In this document: positions 8,234 to 17,018 of the stretch, piece by piece | Position numbering within the stretch: position 1 is the first letter of the stretch | Layout: each line of letters opens with the position of its first letter | Source of the DNA: Flavobacterium sp. LPB0248 | GTDB taxonomy: Bacteria; Bacteroidota; Bacteroidia; Flavobacteriales; Flavobacteriaceae | Reading direction: 5' to 3' | Length of the DNA stretch: 64,000 nt | Assembly: GCF_013388355.1 (NCBI RefSeq) | Contig: NZ_CP058246.1 | Span: 2,294,001-2,358,000 of the forward strand | The notes under the pieces: model-generated | The model's database searches: none | Told to the model about the DNA's origin: nothing | Seen by the model: only the letters and a program-made list of their open reading frames with translations | Program-made: the position numbers and the translations under genes

Positions 8234-8824
8234 TTATTTTTTCATTGTTTTTTCTATTTGCGATTTTAAATTTTTAGTAAAATCACCATAATCAGACGGA
8301 TAATTTCGGTTTAAATACAGCAGTAAAATCCCCGTAATTAAACCATTAAGTTCTTTTACTATTTCCTGAACTTCTTCGGCTGTAAAACTCTTTTGATCAA
8401 TGCAATATTGAAATTCTTCTTGACAGAGTTTTTCGAGAAAAGAGGAAATTAATTCTGATATTCTGGCATTTTCAGCCGAATTAGGAAGTTTTTCGATAAA
8501 AAAGATTTCAAAAACACTTGGATATTGTACAAAATAATCGGCGTAAGAAATCGCAGTCGCAATAATTTTCTTTTCGCCTCTTTCTGTATCTTTAGTTTTA
8601 TCTTCAACATATTCCTGGCATTCCTGCTGAAAATCTTTCACACAAAAAAAAATAAGTTCTTTTACATCTTTAAAATAATTGTAAAGTGTAGCAAACGAAT
8701 ATCCCGCCTTTTCGGCTATACTTCTTACACTTAAAGCCTGAATGCCTTCTCCTTTTAAAATTTCTTTTGTAGCCTGAATGAAATAATCTTTCATTCTCTG
8801 CTCTTGTATTTCTTTTCTGCTCAT
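8234..8824 (-). CDS. TetR/AcrR family transcriptional regulator
   Basis: 196 residues. The N-terminal HTH reads ILKGEGIQALSVRSIAEKAGYSFATLYNYFKDVKEL, the classic TetR_N signature, followed by an all-helical ligand-binding domain of normal size. A 25-bp perfect palindrome lies 18 bp upstream of the start and is very likely its own operator. The only gene in the unit is the GIY-YIG protein, so the regulator may be autoregulatory with targets elsewhere. Confidence 0.9.
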   Translation of the reverse strand: MSRKEIQEQRMKDYFIQATKEILKGEGIQALSVRSIAEKAGYSFATLYNYFKDVKELIFFCVKDFQQECQEYVEDKTKDTERGEKKIIATAISYADYFVQYPSVFEIFFIEKLPNSAENARISELISSFLEKLCQEEFQYCIDQKSFTAEEVQEIVKELNGLITGILLLYLNRNYPSDYGDFTKNLKSQIEKTMKK

Positions 8825-8841
8825 ATTGTAAACATAATTAT

Positions 8842-8866
8842 AAAATATGAACAGTGTTCATATTTT
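8842..8866. promoter_or_regulatory. Palindromic operator of the TetR gene
   Basis: The arms AAAATATGAACA and TGTTCATATTTT are perfect 12-bp inverted repeats around a central G. The size and position just upstream of a TetR gene are what is expected of a TetR-family operator. Confidence 0.8.
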
Positions 8867-8911
8867 GAACAAAAGTAAAAATAATTGGCACAATTGCAAT
8901 GTTTTTACCAT

Positions 8912-8953
8912 AAAAAAAACCTTTGTCAAAGTTTAAAACTTCGACAAAGGTTT
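8912..8953 (-). terminator. Terminator of the HAD phosphatase gene
   Basis: On the minus strand AAACCTTTGTC and GACAAAGGTTT form a perfect 11-bp stem followed by a T-run. It lies between the end of the HAD gene and the TetR operator. Confidence 0.85.
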
Positions 8954-8971
8954 CGCGTATGGTATTTTTGG

Positions 8972-8989
8972 TCCCGATAGCTATCGGGA
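8972..8989. repeat. 18-bp perfect palindrome TCCCGATAGCTATCGGGA
   Basis: A perfect palindrome just 3' of the HAD gene. An identical copy occurs at 53075-53092, inside another repeat-rich gap. Confidence 0.8.
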
Positions 8990-8994
8990 GGAAT

Positions 8995-9660
8995 TTATTT
9001 TTTGGAATTTAATATCTCAATTATCTTATCGACATTAATCTCACTATAATCATTAATATAAAAATCGCATGGCGGAAGTTCTTCTTTTGTATGCGTGCTC
9101 AAGACGCCTACGACTTTCATTCCGGCATTTAATCCTGCAGTAATTCCCGAAAAAGAATCTTCGAAAACCACACAATCAGACGGAGAAACTCCAACTCTTT
9201 CTGCCGATTTTAGATATACTTCAGGATTTGGTTTATGAAATGTAACGTCTTCTGAAGACATCATCGAATCCATTTTTTCACCCAGCTTCAAAGCGTTTGC
9301 AATCAAATCCAAGTTCGCACGAGGCGCCGATGTTGCAACGGCTGTTTTGAAACCACGAGATTTTAATTCGTTTAGAAAGTCCATATAATGCGGAATCGCT
9401 TCGACTTTGTCTTTGTAGATCTCACGAAACATTCCTTCTTTTTCGTCTTCTAATTTTATCAGTTCTTCTCCCGCAATCGGACGTTTGAAGAAATGCGTCA
9501 TGATATAACTATTGTGTTTTCCGTACATATGTTCTTCAAATTCTTCTTTCGTGTACGGAATATTATATTTATCGAAAAACTTTTCAAAAGCGATTACATG
9601 ATGCGGATTTGTATGCGAAATCACGCCATCCATATCAAAAATTACACATTGCTGGCTCAT
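8995..9660 (-). CDS. HAD-superfamily phosphatase (beta-phosphoglucomutase-like)
   Basis: 221 residues from MSQQCVIFDMDGV. A start 30 bp upstream is possible but would place ten extra residues before the catalytic motif. Motif I is DMDGV, motif II is VATSAPR, and motif III/IV are HKPNPEVYL and VFEDSFSGI. The alpha-helical cap inserted after motif I places it in subfamily IA, like beta-phosphoglucomutase and sugar-phosphate phosphatases. It is cytosolic, and the substrate cannot be told from sequence. It is a single gene with its own terminator. Confidence 0.86.
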   Translation of the reverse strand: MSQQCVIFDMDGVISHTNPHHVIAFEKFFDKYNIPYTKEEFEEHMYGKHNSYIMTHFFKRPIAGEELIKLEDEKEGMFREIYKDKVEAIPHYMDFLNELKSRGFKTAVATSAPRANLDLIANALKLGEKMDSMMSSEDVTFHKPNPEVYLKSAERVGVSPSDCVVFEDSFSGITAGLNAGMKVVGVLSTHTKEELPPCDFYINDYSEINVDKIIEILNSKK

Positions 9661-9769
9661 AATTTTGTTTGTTGTTTTTAACGGATGCAAGTTAGGACAA
9701 TAAAGCGGTTATTACACAGAGATTCGCAAAGGATTTTCACAGAGATTCTCAGAGTTTTTCAAGTTACTG

Positions 9770-9886
9770 TTTGTCATCCTGAGGAACGAAGGATCACACT
9801 AGAAGCTCCACAAAGTAATTCCCTAAAGCAAGTTGCCAATCTTTGCAGAATCCCGCGTGTGATCCTTCGTTCCTCAGGATGACAAA
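9770..9886. repeat. REP-like palindrome, family A (copy A2)
   Basis: Arms TTTGTCATCCTGAGGAACGA and TCGTTCCTCAGGATGACAAA flank an interior containing CCAATCTTTGCAGAATCCCG. Directly to its left (9713-9760) are tandem CACAGAGATTC-like units; to its right are half-arms of the AAACTTGAAAC family also seen at 38801. Confidence 0.85.
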
Positions 9887-9927
9887 GATTGGCAAAAACT
9901 TGAAACATTAAACCTGAAACAAAACCT

Positions 9928-11511
9928 TTACCCAATCCAAATTTTACTTTTAACCAAAGTCATCGTCTGTCTCAAATGCTGATTGCATGCAATAAGAATT
10001 ATCAAAACCAATAAACCGTAACCTACAATGGTGTAAATCTCCATATCTGCCAATAAAGTCGACTGTTTGGCAATACTTCCAAAAATCTTTTTCATGGCTA
10101 AAACATTCGCATTATCTGCCGAATATCCTTTGGCAATAAAACTCTGCGTAGCGTTTGCAATGTTTTGCTGCGCTTCGGGATTTTCGCCAGTTACAAACTG
10201 ACTTAGTTTTAAAAAGTGTTTTTTGTTTAAAAATACGGTTGCATTCTGCATGACACAAAAACCAATCGTACTTCCCCAGAAACGTCCAGAAACGCCGACA
10301 ATTCCAGAAGAAACCGCCATATTTGCAGGAACCGAAGAAGTAGTAAATAAAATCAACGGAACAAATAACAATCCAACTCCGATGCCCTGCAAAAAGTACG
10401 GAACAATAATATCTGACAAAGCCACATCGGGCACAAATAGAAACGTAAACCAAAAGTGATACAACGCAATTAGCGAAAAACCAATCAGAAAAATGATTTT
10501 TGTTGAAAGCGATTTCATCAAGAAAAAAGCCGCCAAAACCAATCCGATAATATTTCCGAGTCCGTTAATGTATTGCACACCCGCAACTCGAGACGGATCC
10601 CAATTCCAAATCGAATACATCGCCGAATGGCAAAGACTCAACGTTGCTCTGCTGATGTAAAACAGGAAAAACAATAAAAACCCAATTCGAAGATTGGCGT
10701 ATTTAAAAACTTCAAAATTAAAAGTTGGCCTTTTAACCAAAAGCTCTTTGAAGATGAACAAACCTCCCGTAATAAGTGCCGTAATAAGCATTAAAACCAT
10801 TTGAGAAGATTCGAACCAATATTTTTTCTCGGCATACACAAAAAAGTAGGCACCGCAAAGAATAGCTGTTAAAACCAAAAAATAGCTCATCCAGTCGATT
10901 TGATACAACGGGATTTTCTTTGTTGTTCGGTGCCCACGAAAAGTAACCAAGATTAAAAAGACATTTAAAACCTGCAGTCCGCCCGAAACATACAGCATGT
11001 ATTTCCAATCATAATGATCCAGAAACCAAACCGCAATATTCATAATAAAAGGCGTTGACAGCAGTAGAGAACCATAATAAAAGGAAAAACCAATTATGAT
11101 GGCGTTTTTAGAATCAAACTGCTCAATGAGCAATTGTCTGATGGTAATGGCAGGAAGCGCCATTAAAATTCCTTCGGCAACTCTCAGTAATAGAAAAACC
11201 GCAAAATTATCGACATAACCCGACGTCACAATCGTAACTCCAATTAAGGAATAAACGCCCATGAGGTAATTTTTGGCAGGAAAAAAACTCGAAAATCGGC
11301 TTTCTATAAGAATTGTAGCCAGCAGAGTTCCGTACGTAACGCACATCGCGTACTGCAAATCTTCGGGCTCAATGTCCAGAAAACTTGCCGCATACGTTAC
11401 GTTTGACGTATAAACTCCCAATAAAATCATGGAATGCAAGAGACAAACAAACAAAATCGTAATGATTGCCCATTTTGGAACCCATGATTTAAAAATACTT
11501 TTATCTTCCAT
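9928..11511 (-). CDS. MFS transporter, DHA2/EmrB-like efflux pump
   Basis: A 527-residue polytopic protein with about 14 hydrophobic segments, the size of the DHA2 (EmrB/QacA) branch of the major facilitator superfamily. It starts one base after the stop of the HlyD-like gene and follows TolC and HlyD, so it is the inner-membrane pump of a tripartite drug-efflux complex driven by proton exchange. The substrate is unknown. The AraC gene just upstream of the set is the obvious regulator candidate. Confidence 0.88.
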   Translation of the reverse strand: MEDKSIFKSWVPKWAIITILFVCLLHSMILLGVYTSNVTYAASFLDIEPEDLQYAMCVTYGTLLATILIESRFSSFFPAKNYLMGVYSLIGVTIVTSGYVDNFAVFLLLRVAEGILMALPAITIRQLLIEQFDSKNAIIIGFSFYYGSLLLSTPFIMNIAVWFLDHYDWKYMLYVSGGLQVLNVFLILVTFRGHRTTKKIPLYQIDWMSYFLVLTAILCGAYFFVYAEKKYWFESSQMVLMLITALITGGLFIFKELLVKRPTFNFEVFKYANLRIGFLLFFLFYISRATLSLCHSAMYSIWNWDPSRVAGVQYINGLGNIIGLVLAAFFLMKSLSTKIIFLIGFSLIALYHFWFTFLFVPDVALSDIIVPYFLQGIGVGLLFVPLILFTTSSVPANMAVSSGIVGVSGRFWGSTIGFCVMQNATVFLNKKHFLKLSQFVTGENPEAQQNIANATQSFIAKGYSADNANVLAMKKIFGSIAKQSTLLADMEIYTIVGYGLLVLIILIACNQHLRQTMTLVKSKIWIG

Positions 11512-11512
11512 T

Positions 11513-12562
11513 TTAGTGTGCTGCGATCACAGTAATATTCATTCCCGCTCTTAAAAAGTCGGCTTGTTTGTCGCTGTCTTTCAACTGAATTCTAACCGGA
11601 ATTCTTTGTTCGATTTTTACGAAGTTACCCGTTGCATTATCTGGAGGAAGCAATGAAAATCTTGCCCCGCTCGCTGGTGATAAAGATGCAATTGTGCCTA
11701 CAAAAGTTTTATCGCTTAAAGCATCGGCTTTAATTTCAACATCTTGCCCAACGGTTAAATATTGCAATTGCGTTTCTTTAAAATTGGCCGTAATCCATTT
11801 TTCTTTACTTACAATTGACAATAAAGACTGACCTTCTTTTACTAATTGTCCTGGCTGTAAAGTTCGTTTTCCAACCCAGCCGTCATAAGGCGCTGTAATT
11901 ATGGTGTACGAAAGAAATAAAGCAGCATTATCGGCAACAGCTTGTTTGGATGCAATATTGGTTTGCGTTGTCGGCACATTTGCTTCGGCAACAGAAGTAC
12001 TCAAAGCAGATGAATGAATTCTATTTTTCATTTCCTGAAAATGCGCCTGAGCCGATTCGTAATCTGCTTTTACTTTCTCTAATTGCTGAGAAGTAGCTGC
12101 TTCTTCGCTTACCAAAGCTTTGTATCTTTCGTATTCTAATTTAGTTTTCCAAAGATTCGATTTTGCAGCTTCTAATTGTGCTTCGTTAATCGCTGTTGCA
12201 CTTGCCGTATTTATAGCATTTTTCTGCGCCACAACGCTGTTTTGCTGTGCGTTTTGAACATCGGCAAGAGCCACATTCAATTTTGATTTATATTCACGAT
12301 TGTCAATTACAACCAAAGTATCTCCTTTATGCACAAACTGATTTTCGTTAAAACGAACTTCCTGCACATAACCCGTAATACGCGACATAATTGGCGTTAC
12401 ATATTGTTCGACTTGCGCGTCATTGGTTTCTTCGTGATTTCTGTTGAACACATAAAACCAAATTCCTAAAATAACACCGCTTATAACAAGCACACACGCA
12501 ATAATTGTTATTAGTATATGAAACGTTTTATTTCTTCTAGTTTCATTTTTTATCTTAACCAT
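11513..12562 (-). CDS. HlyD/EmrA-family periplasmic adaptor
   Basis: 349 residues. One N-terminal membrane segment (about residues 14-35) is followed by a biotinyl-lipoyl half (YVQEVRFNENQFVHKGDTLVVID), a long alpha-helical hairpin rich in Ala/Gln/Glu (about 80-200), the second lipoyl half (ITAPYDGWVGKRTLQPGQLV) and a beta-barrel. It bridges the MFS pump and the TolC channel encoded on either side. The downstream pump gene begins immediately after its stop. Confidence 0.9.
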   Translation of the reverse strand: MVKIKNETRRNKTFHILITIIACVLVISGVILGIWFYVFNRNHEETNDAQVEQYVTPIMSRITGYVQEVRFNENQFVHKGDTLVVIDNREYKSKLNVALADVQNAQQNSVVAQKNAINTASATAINEAQLEAAKSNLWKTKLEYERYKALVSEEAATSQQLEKVKADYESAQAHFQEMKNRIHSSALSTSVAEANVPTTQTNIASKQAVADNAALFLSYTIITAPYDGWVGKRTLQPGQLVKEGQSLLSIVSKEKWITANFKETQLQYLTVGQDVEIKADALSDKTFVGTIASLSPASGARFSLLPPDNATGNFVKIEQRIPVRIQLKDSDKQADFLRAGMNITVIAAH

Positions 12563-12641
12563 ATCTCTTTAACTTAGTTCTTTTCTAAAAATCTTTCTTC
12601 TTTAATCTTTCTTCTAAGGCTTTAGCCTAATCTCTCACCAT

Positions 12642-13997
12642 CTAGCTCTGCGGAAGCATTCCAGCCGTATGAAGCAATTCGTAATGTTTTAAAACCGCAT
12701 CCAATCGCGTAGAAATTTTGTTGTATTTCGCCTGAAGCAAAGCATTATCGGCGTCAACCATTTCGGTAATTAAAACCAATTGATTTAAGTATTTTAGCTT
12801 TACAATTCGGTAATTTTCGTCAGCCAAATCCAGTGCTTTGTCCACAACAACAAACTTTTCAAGAATTTCCTGATACTGCGTATGCTCTTTATACAACTTG
12901 TCCTGAATTTCCTCTTTTACGATTTCATTCTGCATTTCCTGCCATTTGATTTTGGTGTTCGCCTGCTCCATTTTGGTTTTATTTTTATATAAAGACGAAA
13001 GATCAAAAGTGGCTTCAATACCAACCTGCCCTAAAGTATACAGATACGGATTTGGCGGAAAGAATTTATAGTTCGGATAATAAAAACCGTAATTTCCAAA
13101 GAAATGAACACTTGGCAAATAATTTCCTTTTACCATTTTGAGTTCGGTTTTACTGATATTCAGCTCCTGACTAGCAATACGCATTTCTTCGTTTTGCAAA
13201 GCTTTATTCATATAAAAATCATACGGATCCAAACCGTTCATTTCGTCCAAACTCGACGTTGTATCAATCGCAATTTCTTCGTTTTCTGGAATCTGGATCA
13301 GCGTTTTCAGATCGTGAAGTGCGATTTTAATGTTTTTGGAGTTAGTTAACGCATTCAATTCGCGATCTGAAAGCTGTAATTCGGCACGAATAACTTCGTT
13401 TTTCGTAACCGTTCCATGTTTTTGAAGTGATTGCACTTCTTTCAATCGGCTTTTTTCTTCTTTGATGTTTTCTTCGAATATTTTCTGAAGTTCCATCATT
13501 TTATAAATTGCCAGATAGTTTGCCACTACTTCAAGCTCGATATCATTTTCAGCCTTTTCGGTTTTTATTTTAGCTATTTCGCTTTCCTGATTGGCAATTT
13601 TGATGGCATTATTAATCTTATTTCCGGCATAAATTGGCATTTTAAAAGTCGAATTGACCTCATAAATTTCAGGAATTGCCGGCGTAACTTCTTTGTCTTT
13701 TAAAAACCCGCTTCCTTTGAATTCGGTAATATTCGTAATTCGAGAATACATGCCGTTTAACTGTACGTCTGGCAGTCGGAGTTCTTTTCTTTCTTTGATA
13801 TTCTGCTCTGAGAGCGTGACCTCCAATTGAGATCTGAGGATTTTTTTGTTGTTTTCTTTAGCTAGCTTCAAAGCATCTTGCAATGAAACAGTATGAACTT
13901 CCTGCGCTTGTAAGCCATTGAATGCTAATACAATTAAGAATAACAGCAGGATTCTGGGAAAACAATCGTCTGTAGAATTTGTTGTTTTAAGGAACAT
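12642..13997 (-). CDS. TolC-family outer-membrane efflux channel
   Basis: 451 residues. The signal sequence (LLLFLIVLAFNGLQAQ) ends near residue 32, later than usual because of a long polar N-terminus; a shorter start was not evident. The mature part has two OEP repeats with long coiled-coil helices (LQDALKLAKENNKKILRSQL; QIPENEEIAI; ADENYRIVKLKYLNQLVLIT). It is the first gene of the tolC-emrA-emrB-like set; about 80 bp separate it from the adaptor gene. Confidence 0.9.
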   Translation of the reverse strand: MFLKTTNSTDDCFPRILLLFLIVLAFNGLQAQEVHTVSLQDALKLAKENNKKILRSQLEVTLSEQNIKERKELRLPDVQLNGMYSRITNITEFKGSGFLKDKEVTPAIPEIYEVNSTFKMPIYAGNKINNAIKIANQESEIAKIKTEKAENDIELEVVANYLAIYKMMELQKIFEENIKEEKSRLKEVQSLQKHGTVTKNEVIRAELQLSDRELNALTNSKNIKIALHDLKTLIQIPENEEIAIDTTSSLDEMNGLDPYDFYMNKALQNEEMRIASQELNISKTELKMVKGNYLPSVHFFGNYGFYYPNYKFFPPNPYLYTLGQVGIEATFDLSSLYKNKTKMEQANTKIKWQEMQNEIVKEEIQDKLYKEHTQYQEILEKFVVVDKALDLADENYRIVKLKYLNQLVLITEMVDADNALLQAKYNKISTRLDAVLKHYELLHTAGMLPQS

Positions 13998-14178
13998 GAA
14001 TAATTAAATATTTGATGCTGCAAAGTTCCTTCATTTTTCTGGTGACTGATAATTCTAAAAAGCCAAGAACATATTCATTTCAGACAAATGTTAAAATCGT
14101 GTTTTCCGAAAACGTTATATTAAAGCATTGAAAAACAATTTATTACAAAATAGATTTTGATTGTGATTATTTTTGAAT

Positions 14179-14262
14179 TTCTCTCGCAGATTTGGCAGAT
14201 CAAGCAGATAATTAATGAATTAAAGTAAAAATCTGTACAATCTGCCAAATCTGCGAGAGAAA
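14179..14262. repeat. REP-like palindrome, family B (CGCAGATTTGGCAGAT)
   Basis: TCTCTCGCAGATTTGGCAGAT-type left arm and ATCTGCCAAATCTGCGAGAGA-type right arm (inverted, about 20 bp each) are separated by about 40 bp of AT-rich DNA. It fills much of the gap between the AraC gene and tolC. Relatives lie at 34449-34532, 52920-53030 and 59847-59931. Confidence 0.8.
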
Positions 14263-14269
14263 AAACAAA

Positions 14270-15091
14270 TCATTTGCTTTCCAAAATCTCTTCTCCGTTT
14301 AAGTAATCGGAAGGTCTTTGTCCTAATATCTTGAAGAAAGTATTGCTGAAAGTCGGAACACTATTATAACCAACTTCTTCGGCTACCTCTTTTACCGAAA
14401 GTTTTCTTTCTAATAAAAGTTCGATCGCTTTGAGAATTCTTCTAATGGTATAATATTGAATAAACGACATGCCTAGATCTTTTTGAAACAAGCGATACAA
14501 AGAGCGTTCGCTGAAACCAAATTCATGAGCTACATCGGCAAAAAGAATCGTTTCTCCTAGGTTATTTTCAATATACCGAAGAATTTTACTAAGTCGTTTG
14601 TCTTTTGGCTGTGGCAATTCTAAAGGAAGATTATTGGTGCATATTTGCGGAAGAATCGCTTTTATCGCTTTAGCAATGGCAAAATTCGGAGTTCCTTTTT
14701 TAAGATCGCCATTCCATCGATTGGTAAAAAGCATCATTTGCAGCAATAAGTTATTAACGGGATAAATTCCTTCTACTTTATAAAAGTCATCTTCGTCTTT
14801 TTCAACAGGAAAATACAGATTTCGCATTGTCACGCTTTCCGATTTCGGCTCGATGCTATGCTCCACTCCACTTGGAATCCAGATAAAATGCCTTGCTGGC
14901 AAAAAGTACGTTTTGGTTTCTGTAGTCACAAAAACAACATCACCTTCTGCATAAAGCAATTGCGCTTTAACATGTCTGTGTGGCGGAATAAACAATTCAC
15001 CCATTAAATCATGGTGACAGTAAATGCTTTTTTTATCAGCATCTACTTTCCTGATATAATATTTATCGAGTTTTTGACCAGAATGTTCCAT
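14270..15091 (-). CDS. AraC-family transcriptional regulator
   Basis: 273 residues. The N-terminal half is a cupin-type sensing domain (PHRHVKAQLLYAEGDVVFVTT...FIWIPSGVEHSI). The C-terminal half has two HTH motifs (ILFADVAHEFGFSERSLYRLFQKDLG and LSVKEVAEEVGYNSVPTFSNTFFKILGQRPSDY). It is on the same strand and directly upstream of the TolC/HlyD/MFS set and probably controls it. Its own effector is unknown. Confidence 0.9.
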   Translation of the reverse strand: MEHSGQKLDKYYIRKVDADKKSIYCHHDLMGELFIPPHRHVKAQLLYAEGDVVFVTTETKTYFLPARHFIWIPSGVEHSIEPKSESVTMRNLYFPVEKDEDDFYKVEGIYPVNNLLLQMMLFTNRWNGDLKKGTPNFAIAKAIKAILPQICTNNLPLELPQPKDKRLSKILRYIENNLGETILFADVAHEFGFSERSLYRLFQKDLGMSFIQYYTIRRILKAIELLLERKLSVKEVAEEVGYNSVPTFSNTFFKILGQRPSDYLNGEEILESK

Positions 15092-15247
15092 TGGTGTTTA
15101 ATACAGCGGTTTTTTCGTTATATTAAAGATAAGGAAATTAAATTCCAATATCTGAAATTCCAAATTTCAATTCCACAACGTTTGTCATTTCTACGAAGGA
15201 GAAATCAGAGTGAGTAATACAAAACTTTGCGGTTAAATAACAAAAAC

Positions 15248-15277
15248 AAAAAAGCCTTTCCGTTAAGAAAGGCTTTT
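15248..15277 (-). terminator. Terminator of tRNA-Asp copy 1
   Basis: On the minus strand AAAGCCTTTC/GAAAGGCTTT with a 6-nt loop is followed by T residues, just downstream of the tRNA. Confidence 0.85.
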
Positions 15278-15288
15278 AACAACTTAGG

Positions 15289-15362
15289 CGGTCTGGACGG
15301 GACTCGAACCCGCGACCCCATGCGTGACAGGCATGTATTCTAACCAACTGAACTACCAAACC
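15289..15362 (-). tRNA. tRNA-Asp (anticodon GTC), copy 1
   Basis: The acceptor is GGTTTGG/CCAGACC with discriminator G. The anticodon stem CATGC/GCATG encloses the loop CTGTCAC, giving GTC. The D-arm is GTTCAGTTGGTTA and the T-arm is GGGTTCGAGTCCC. 74 nt, identical to the copy at 15932-16005. Confidence 0.96.
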
Positions 15363-15895
15363 CTGCGTTATTGCGAGTGCAAAAATACAACAGAATTTCG
15401 TTTCTGCAAGCGTTTTTTCAAATAAAATTTAGACAATTTTTTAATTAGTTAAAATCCAATATTTTAAAAATTCAAGTTTTAATCAAAAAGTAGGAACTTT
15501 CTTTTACTTAACCGCTAAAAGCGCAAGGTTAAAAGCAGAATCCCAATAACTATTGGAGCAAAGCTTTATTAAATTATAGCTTTGTGGACTTTGCATCCTC
15601 AAAAATACCTTTGCGAACTTTGCGTATTCTTTTGCGCTCTTTGCGGTAAAATCTTTCTGGAATTACGTGTGTGATTTCTCCCTTCGGTCGAAATGACAAA
15701 CTGTACGATAAAATTGGAATTTGGAATTTTTCCCGAAGTTTCGGGTTTGGAATTTACCTTTACAAAAGGTCTTAAATCAAAAAAGCCATCCACAAAAGTG
15801 GAAAGCTTTTCATTGGTCTAACTACTAAACCAGCTACGAGTTACAAAGTCGTAGCAAAACAACACAACTAATCTTAGATACCGTATTTGGGCAAA
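15363..15895. other. Gene-free interval between the two tRNA-Asp genes
   Basis: No gene is supported in this stretch of about 530 bp. It holds the duplicated upstream segment of tRNA-Asp (15363-15430), an arrangement of GCAAAG/CTTTGC-type repeats (15507-15650), a fragment of REP family A (15659-15705) and a short TTGGAATTTGGAATTT-type repeat with a CCCGAAGTTTCGGG hairpin (15712-15762). It also has a minus-strand hairpin that looks like a terminator (15778-15810). Confidence 0.6.
15778..15810 (-). terminator. Terminator-like hairpin without an evident upstream gene
   Basis: On the minus strand the arms AAAGCTTTCCAC and GTGGATGGCTTT (imperfect) are followed by a T-run. It may close a transcript coming from 15811-15890, where I see no intact gene. 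Confidence 0.5.
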
Positions 15896-15922
15896 AAAGC
15901 CTTTCTGTTAAGAAAGGCTTCC
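15896..15922 (-). terminator. Terminator of tRNA-Asp copy 2
   Basis: On the minus strand AAGCCTTTC/GAAAGGCTT and T-run; nearly the same hairpin as that after copy 1, so gene and terminator were duplicated together. Confidence 0.85.
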
Positions 15923-15931
15923 CCAATATTG

Positions 15932-16005
15932 CGGTCTGGACGGGACTCGAACCCGCGACCCCATGCGTGACAGGCATGTATTCTAACCAACTGAACTACC
16001 AAACC
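15932..16005 (-). tRNA. tRNA-Asp (anticodon GTC), copy 2
   Basis: Base-for-base identical to the copy at 15289-15362, with the same structure. The flanks are also similar: both have CTGCGTTATTGCG upstream and a CAGAATTTC-TTTCTGCAAG hairpin further upstream, showing that the unit was duplicated. Confidence 0.96.
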
Positions 16006-16091
16006 TCTGCGTTATTGCGGTTGCAAAGATAGTACAGAATTTCATTTCTGCAAGTGTTTTTGTAAAAAAAATGAAATAAATTTTCAAATTT

Positions 16092-17018
16092 TTATCCAAA
16101 GTTTTGTTTTTCAACCAAATATGTAGTCAATATTTTTTCAAAATTATCGCCAACATTTACCGGAACGCACTTAATTTGGTTCTTTGCGCAGGTTAAAGCC
16201 AAGTTTTTAAAATAAGCTTCTACCCTCTTTTCATATTGCTCTTTTACATTATCAGCAAAAATCGAAACCTCTTCTCCCGATTCTAAGTCGATAAACTTTC
16301 TTGGCGTGTTATCAAAATCAAACTTCAATTCGGTTTCATTATCAACTACATGAAACAAAACTACTTTGTGTTTGTTGTGTTTAAGATGCTGCAATGCATT
16401 AAATAGTTTCTCATCATCTTCGGTCTGCAACATATCGGTAAACAAAATAATCATCGAACGGCGATGCATTTTCTCCGCAATCTGATGCAAATAGGTAATC
16501 GTATCAGTCGTTTTTTTGACTTTTGGCTGAACCAATAATTCTTCCAGTTTATTCAAAAGCATTCTATGATGGCGATCGCTTCCTTTCTCGGGAGCGTAAT
16601 ATTCATATTTATCTGAGAAAACGCTCAAACCGACCGCATCACGCTGTTTCTTTAAAATATTCATTAAAACCGCCGAAGCCAAAACCGCAAAACCAATCTT
16701 CTTTTCATAAAAAGGCTGATTCGATTTCAGTTCAGGATAATGCATTGATGACGAATTGTCCACAATCAAATGACAACGCAAATTGGTTTCTTCCTCAAAA
16801 CGTTTCGTGTACAAACGATCGGTTTTGGCAAACAATTTCCAGTCGATATGTTTGGTACTTTCGCCTGCGTTATAGACTTTATGTTCGGCAAATTCGGCCG
16901 AAAATCCATGAAACGGACTCTTGTGCATTCCCGATATAAAACCTTCCACAACCTGATTCGCCAGCATTTCGAGATGCTGAAAACTGGAGACTTTTTCTAT
17001 TTCCGATTCGATTTTCAT
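16092..17018 (-). CDS. DUF58 domain protein (vWA-like)
   Basis: 308 residues. The DUF58 core SPFHGFSAEFAEHKVYNAGESTKHIDWKLFAKTDRLYTKRF lies at about residues 35-75. A vWA-like fold follows, with MIDAS-type residues in LIVDNSSSMHY. Such proteins usually act with MoxR-type AAA ATPases in envelope or stress functions. No MoxR gene is adjacent here; instead the start overlaps the stop of the M1 aminopeptidase (ATGA). Cytosolic or membrane-associated. The partner ATPase must be elsewhere. Confidence 0.88.
   Translation of the reverse strand: MKIESEIEKVSSFQHLEMLANQVVEGFISGMHKSPFHGFSAEFAEHKVYNAGESTKHIDWKLFAKTDRLYTKRFEEETNLRCHLIVDNSSSMHYPELKSNQPFYEKKIGFAVLASAVLMNILKKQRDAVGLSVFSDKYEYYAPEKGSDRHHRMLLNKLEELLVQPKVKKTTDTITYLHQIAEKMHRRSMIILFTDMLQTEDDEKLFNALQHLKHNKHKVVLFHVVDNETELKFDFDNTPRKFIDLESGEEVSIFADNVKEQYEKRVEAYFKNLALTCAKNQIKCVPVNVGDNFEKILTTYLVEKQNFG

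Noticed and set aside
9685..9882. 65-codon reading frame over the family A repeat
   Set aside because: Most of it is the palindrome, so the frame is a by-product of the repeat.
10112..10453. 113-codon minus-strand frame inside the MFS gene
   Set aside because: It is an out-of-frame shadow of the transporter; membrane-protein genes commonly give such Cys/Phe/Tyr-rich frames.
15599..15793. 64-codon minus-strand frame between the tRNA-Asp genes
   Set aside because: It is made of repeat fragments and has no protein features.
15811..15880. Possible decayed tRNA (hairpin GCTACGA...TCGTAGC on the minus strand followed by a terminator)
   Set aside because: The anticodon-like stem has a mismatch and no acceptor or T-arm could be paired, so it is not listed as a tRNA.
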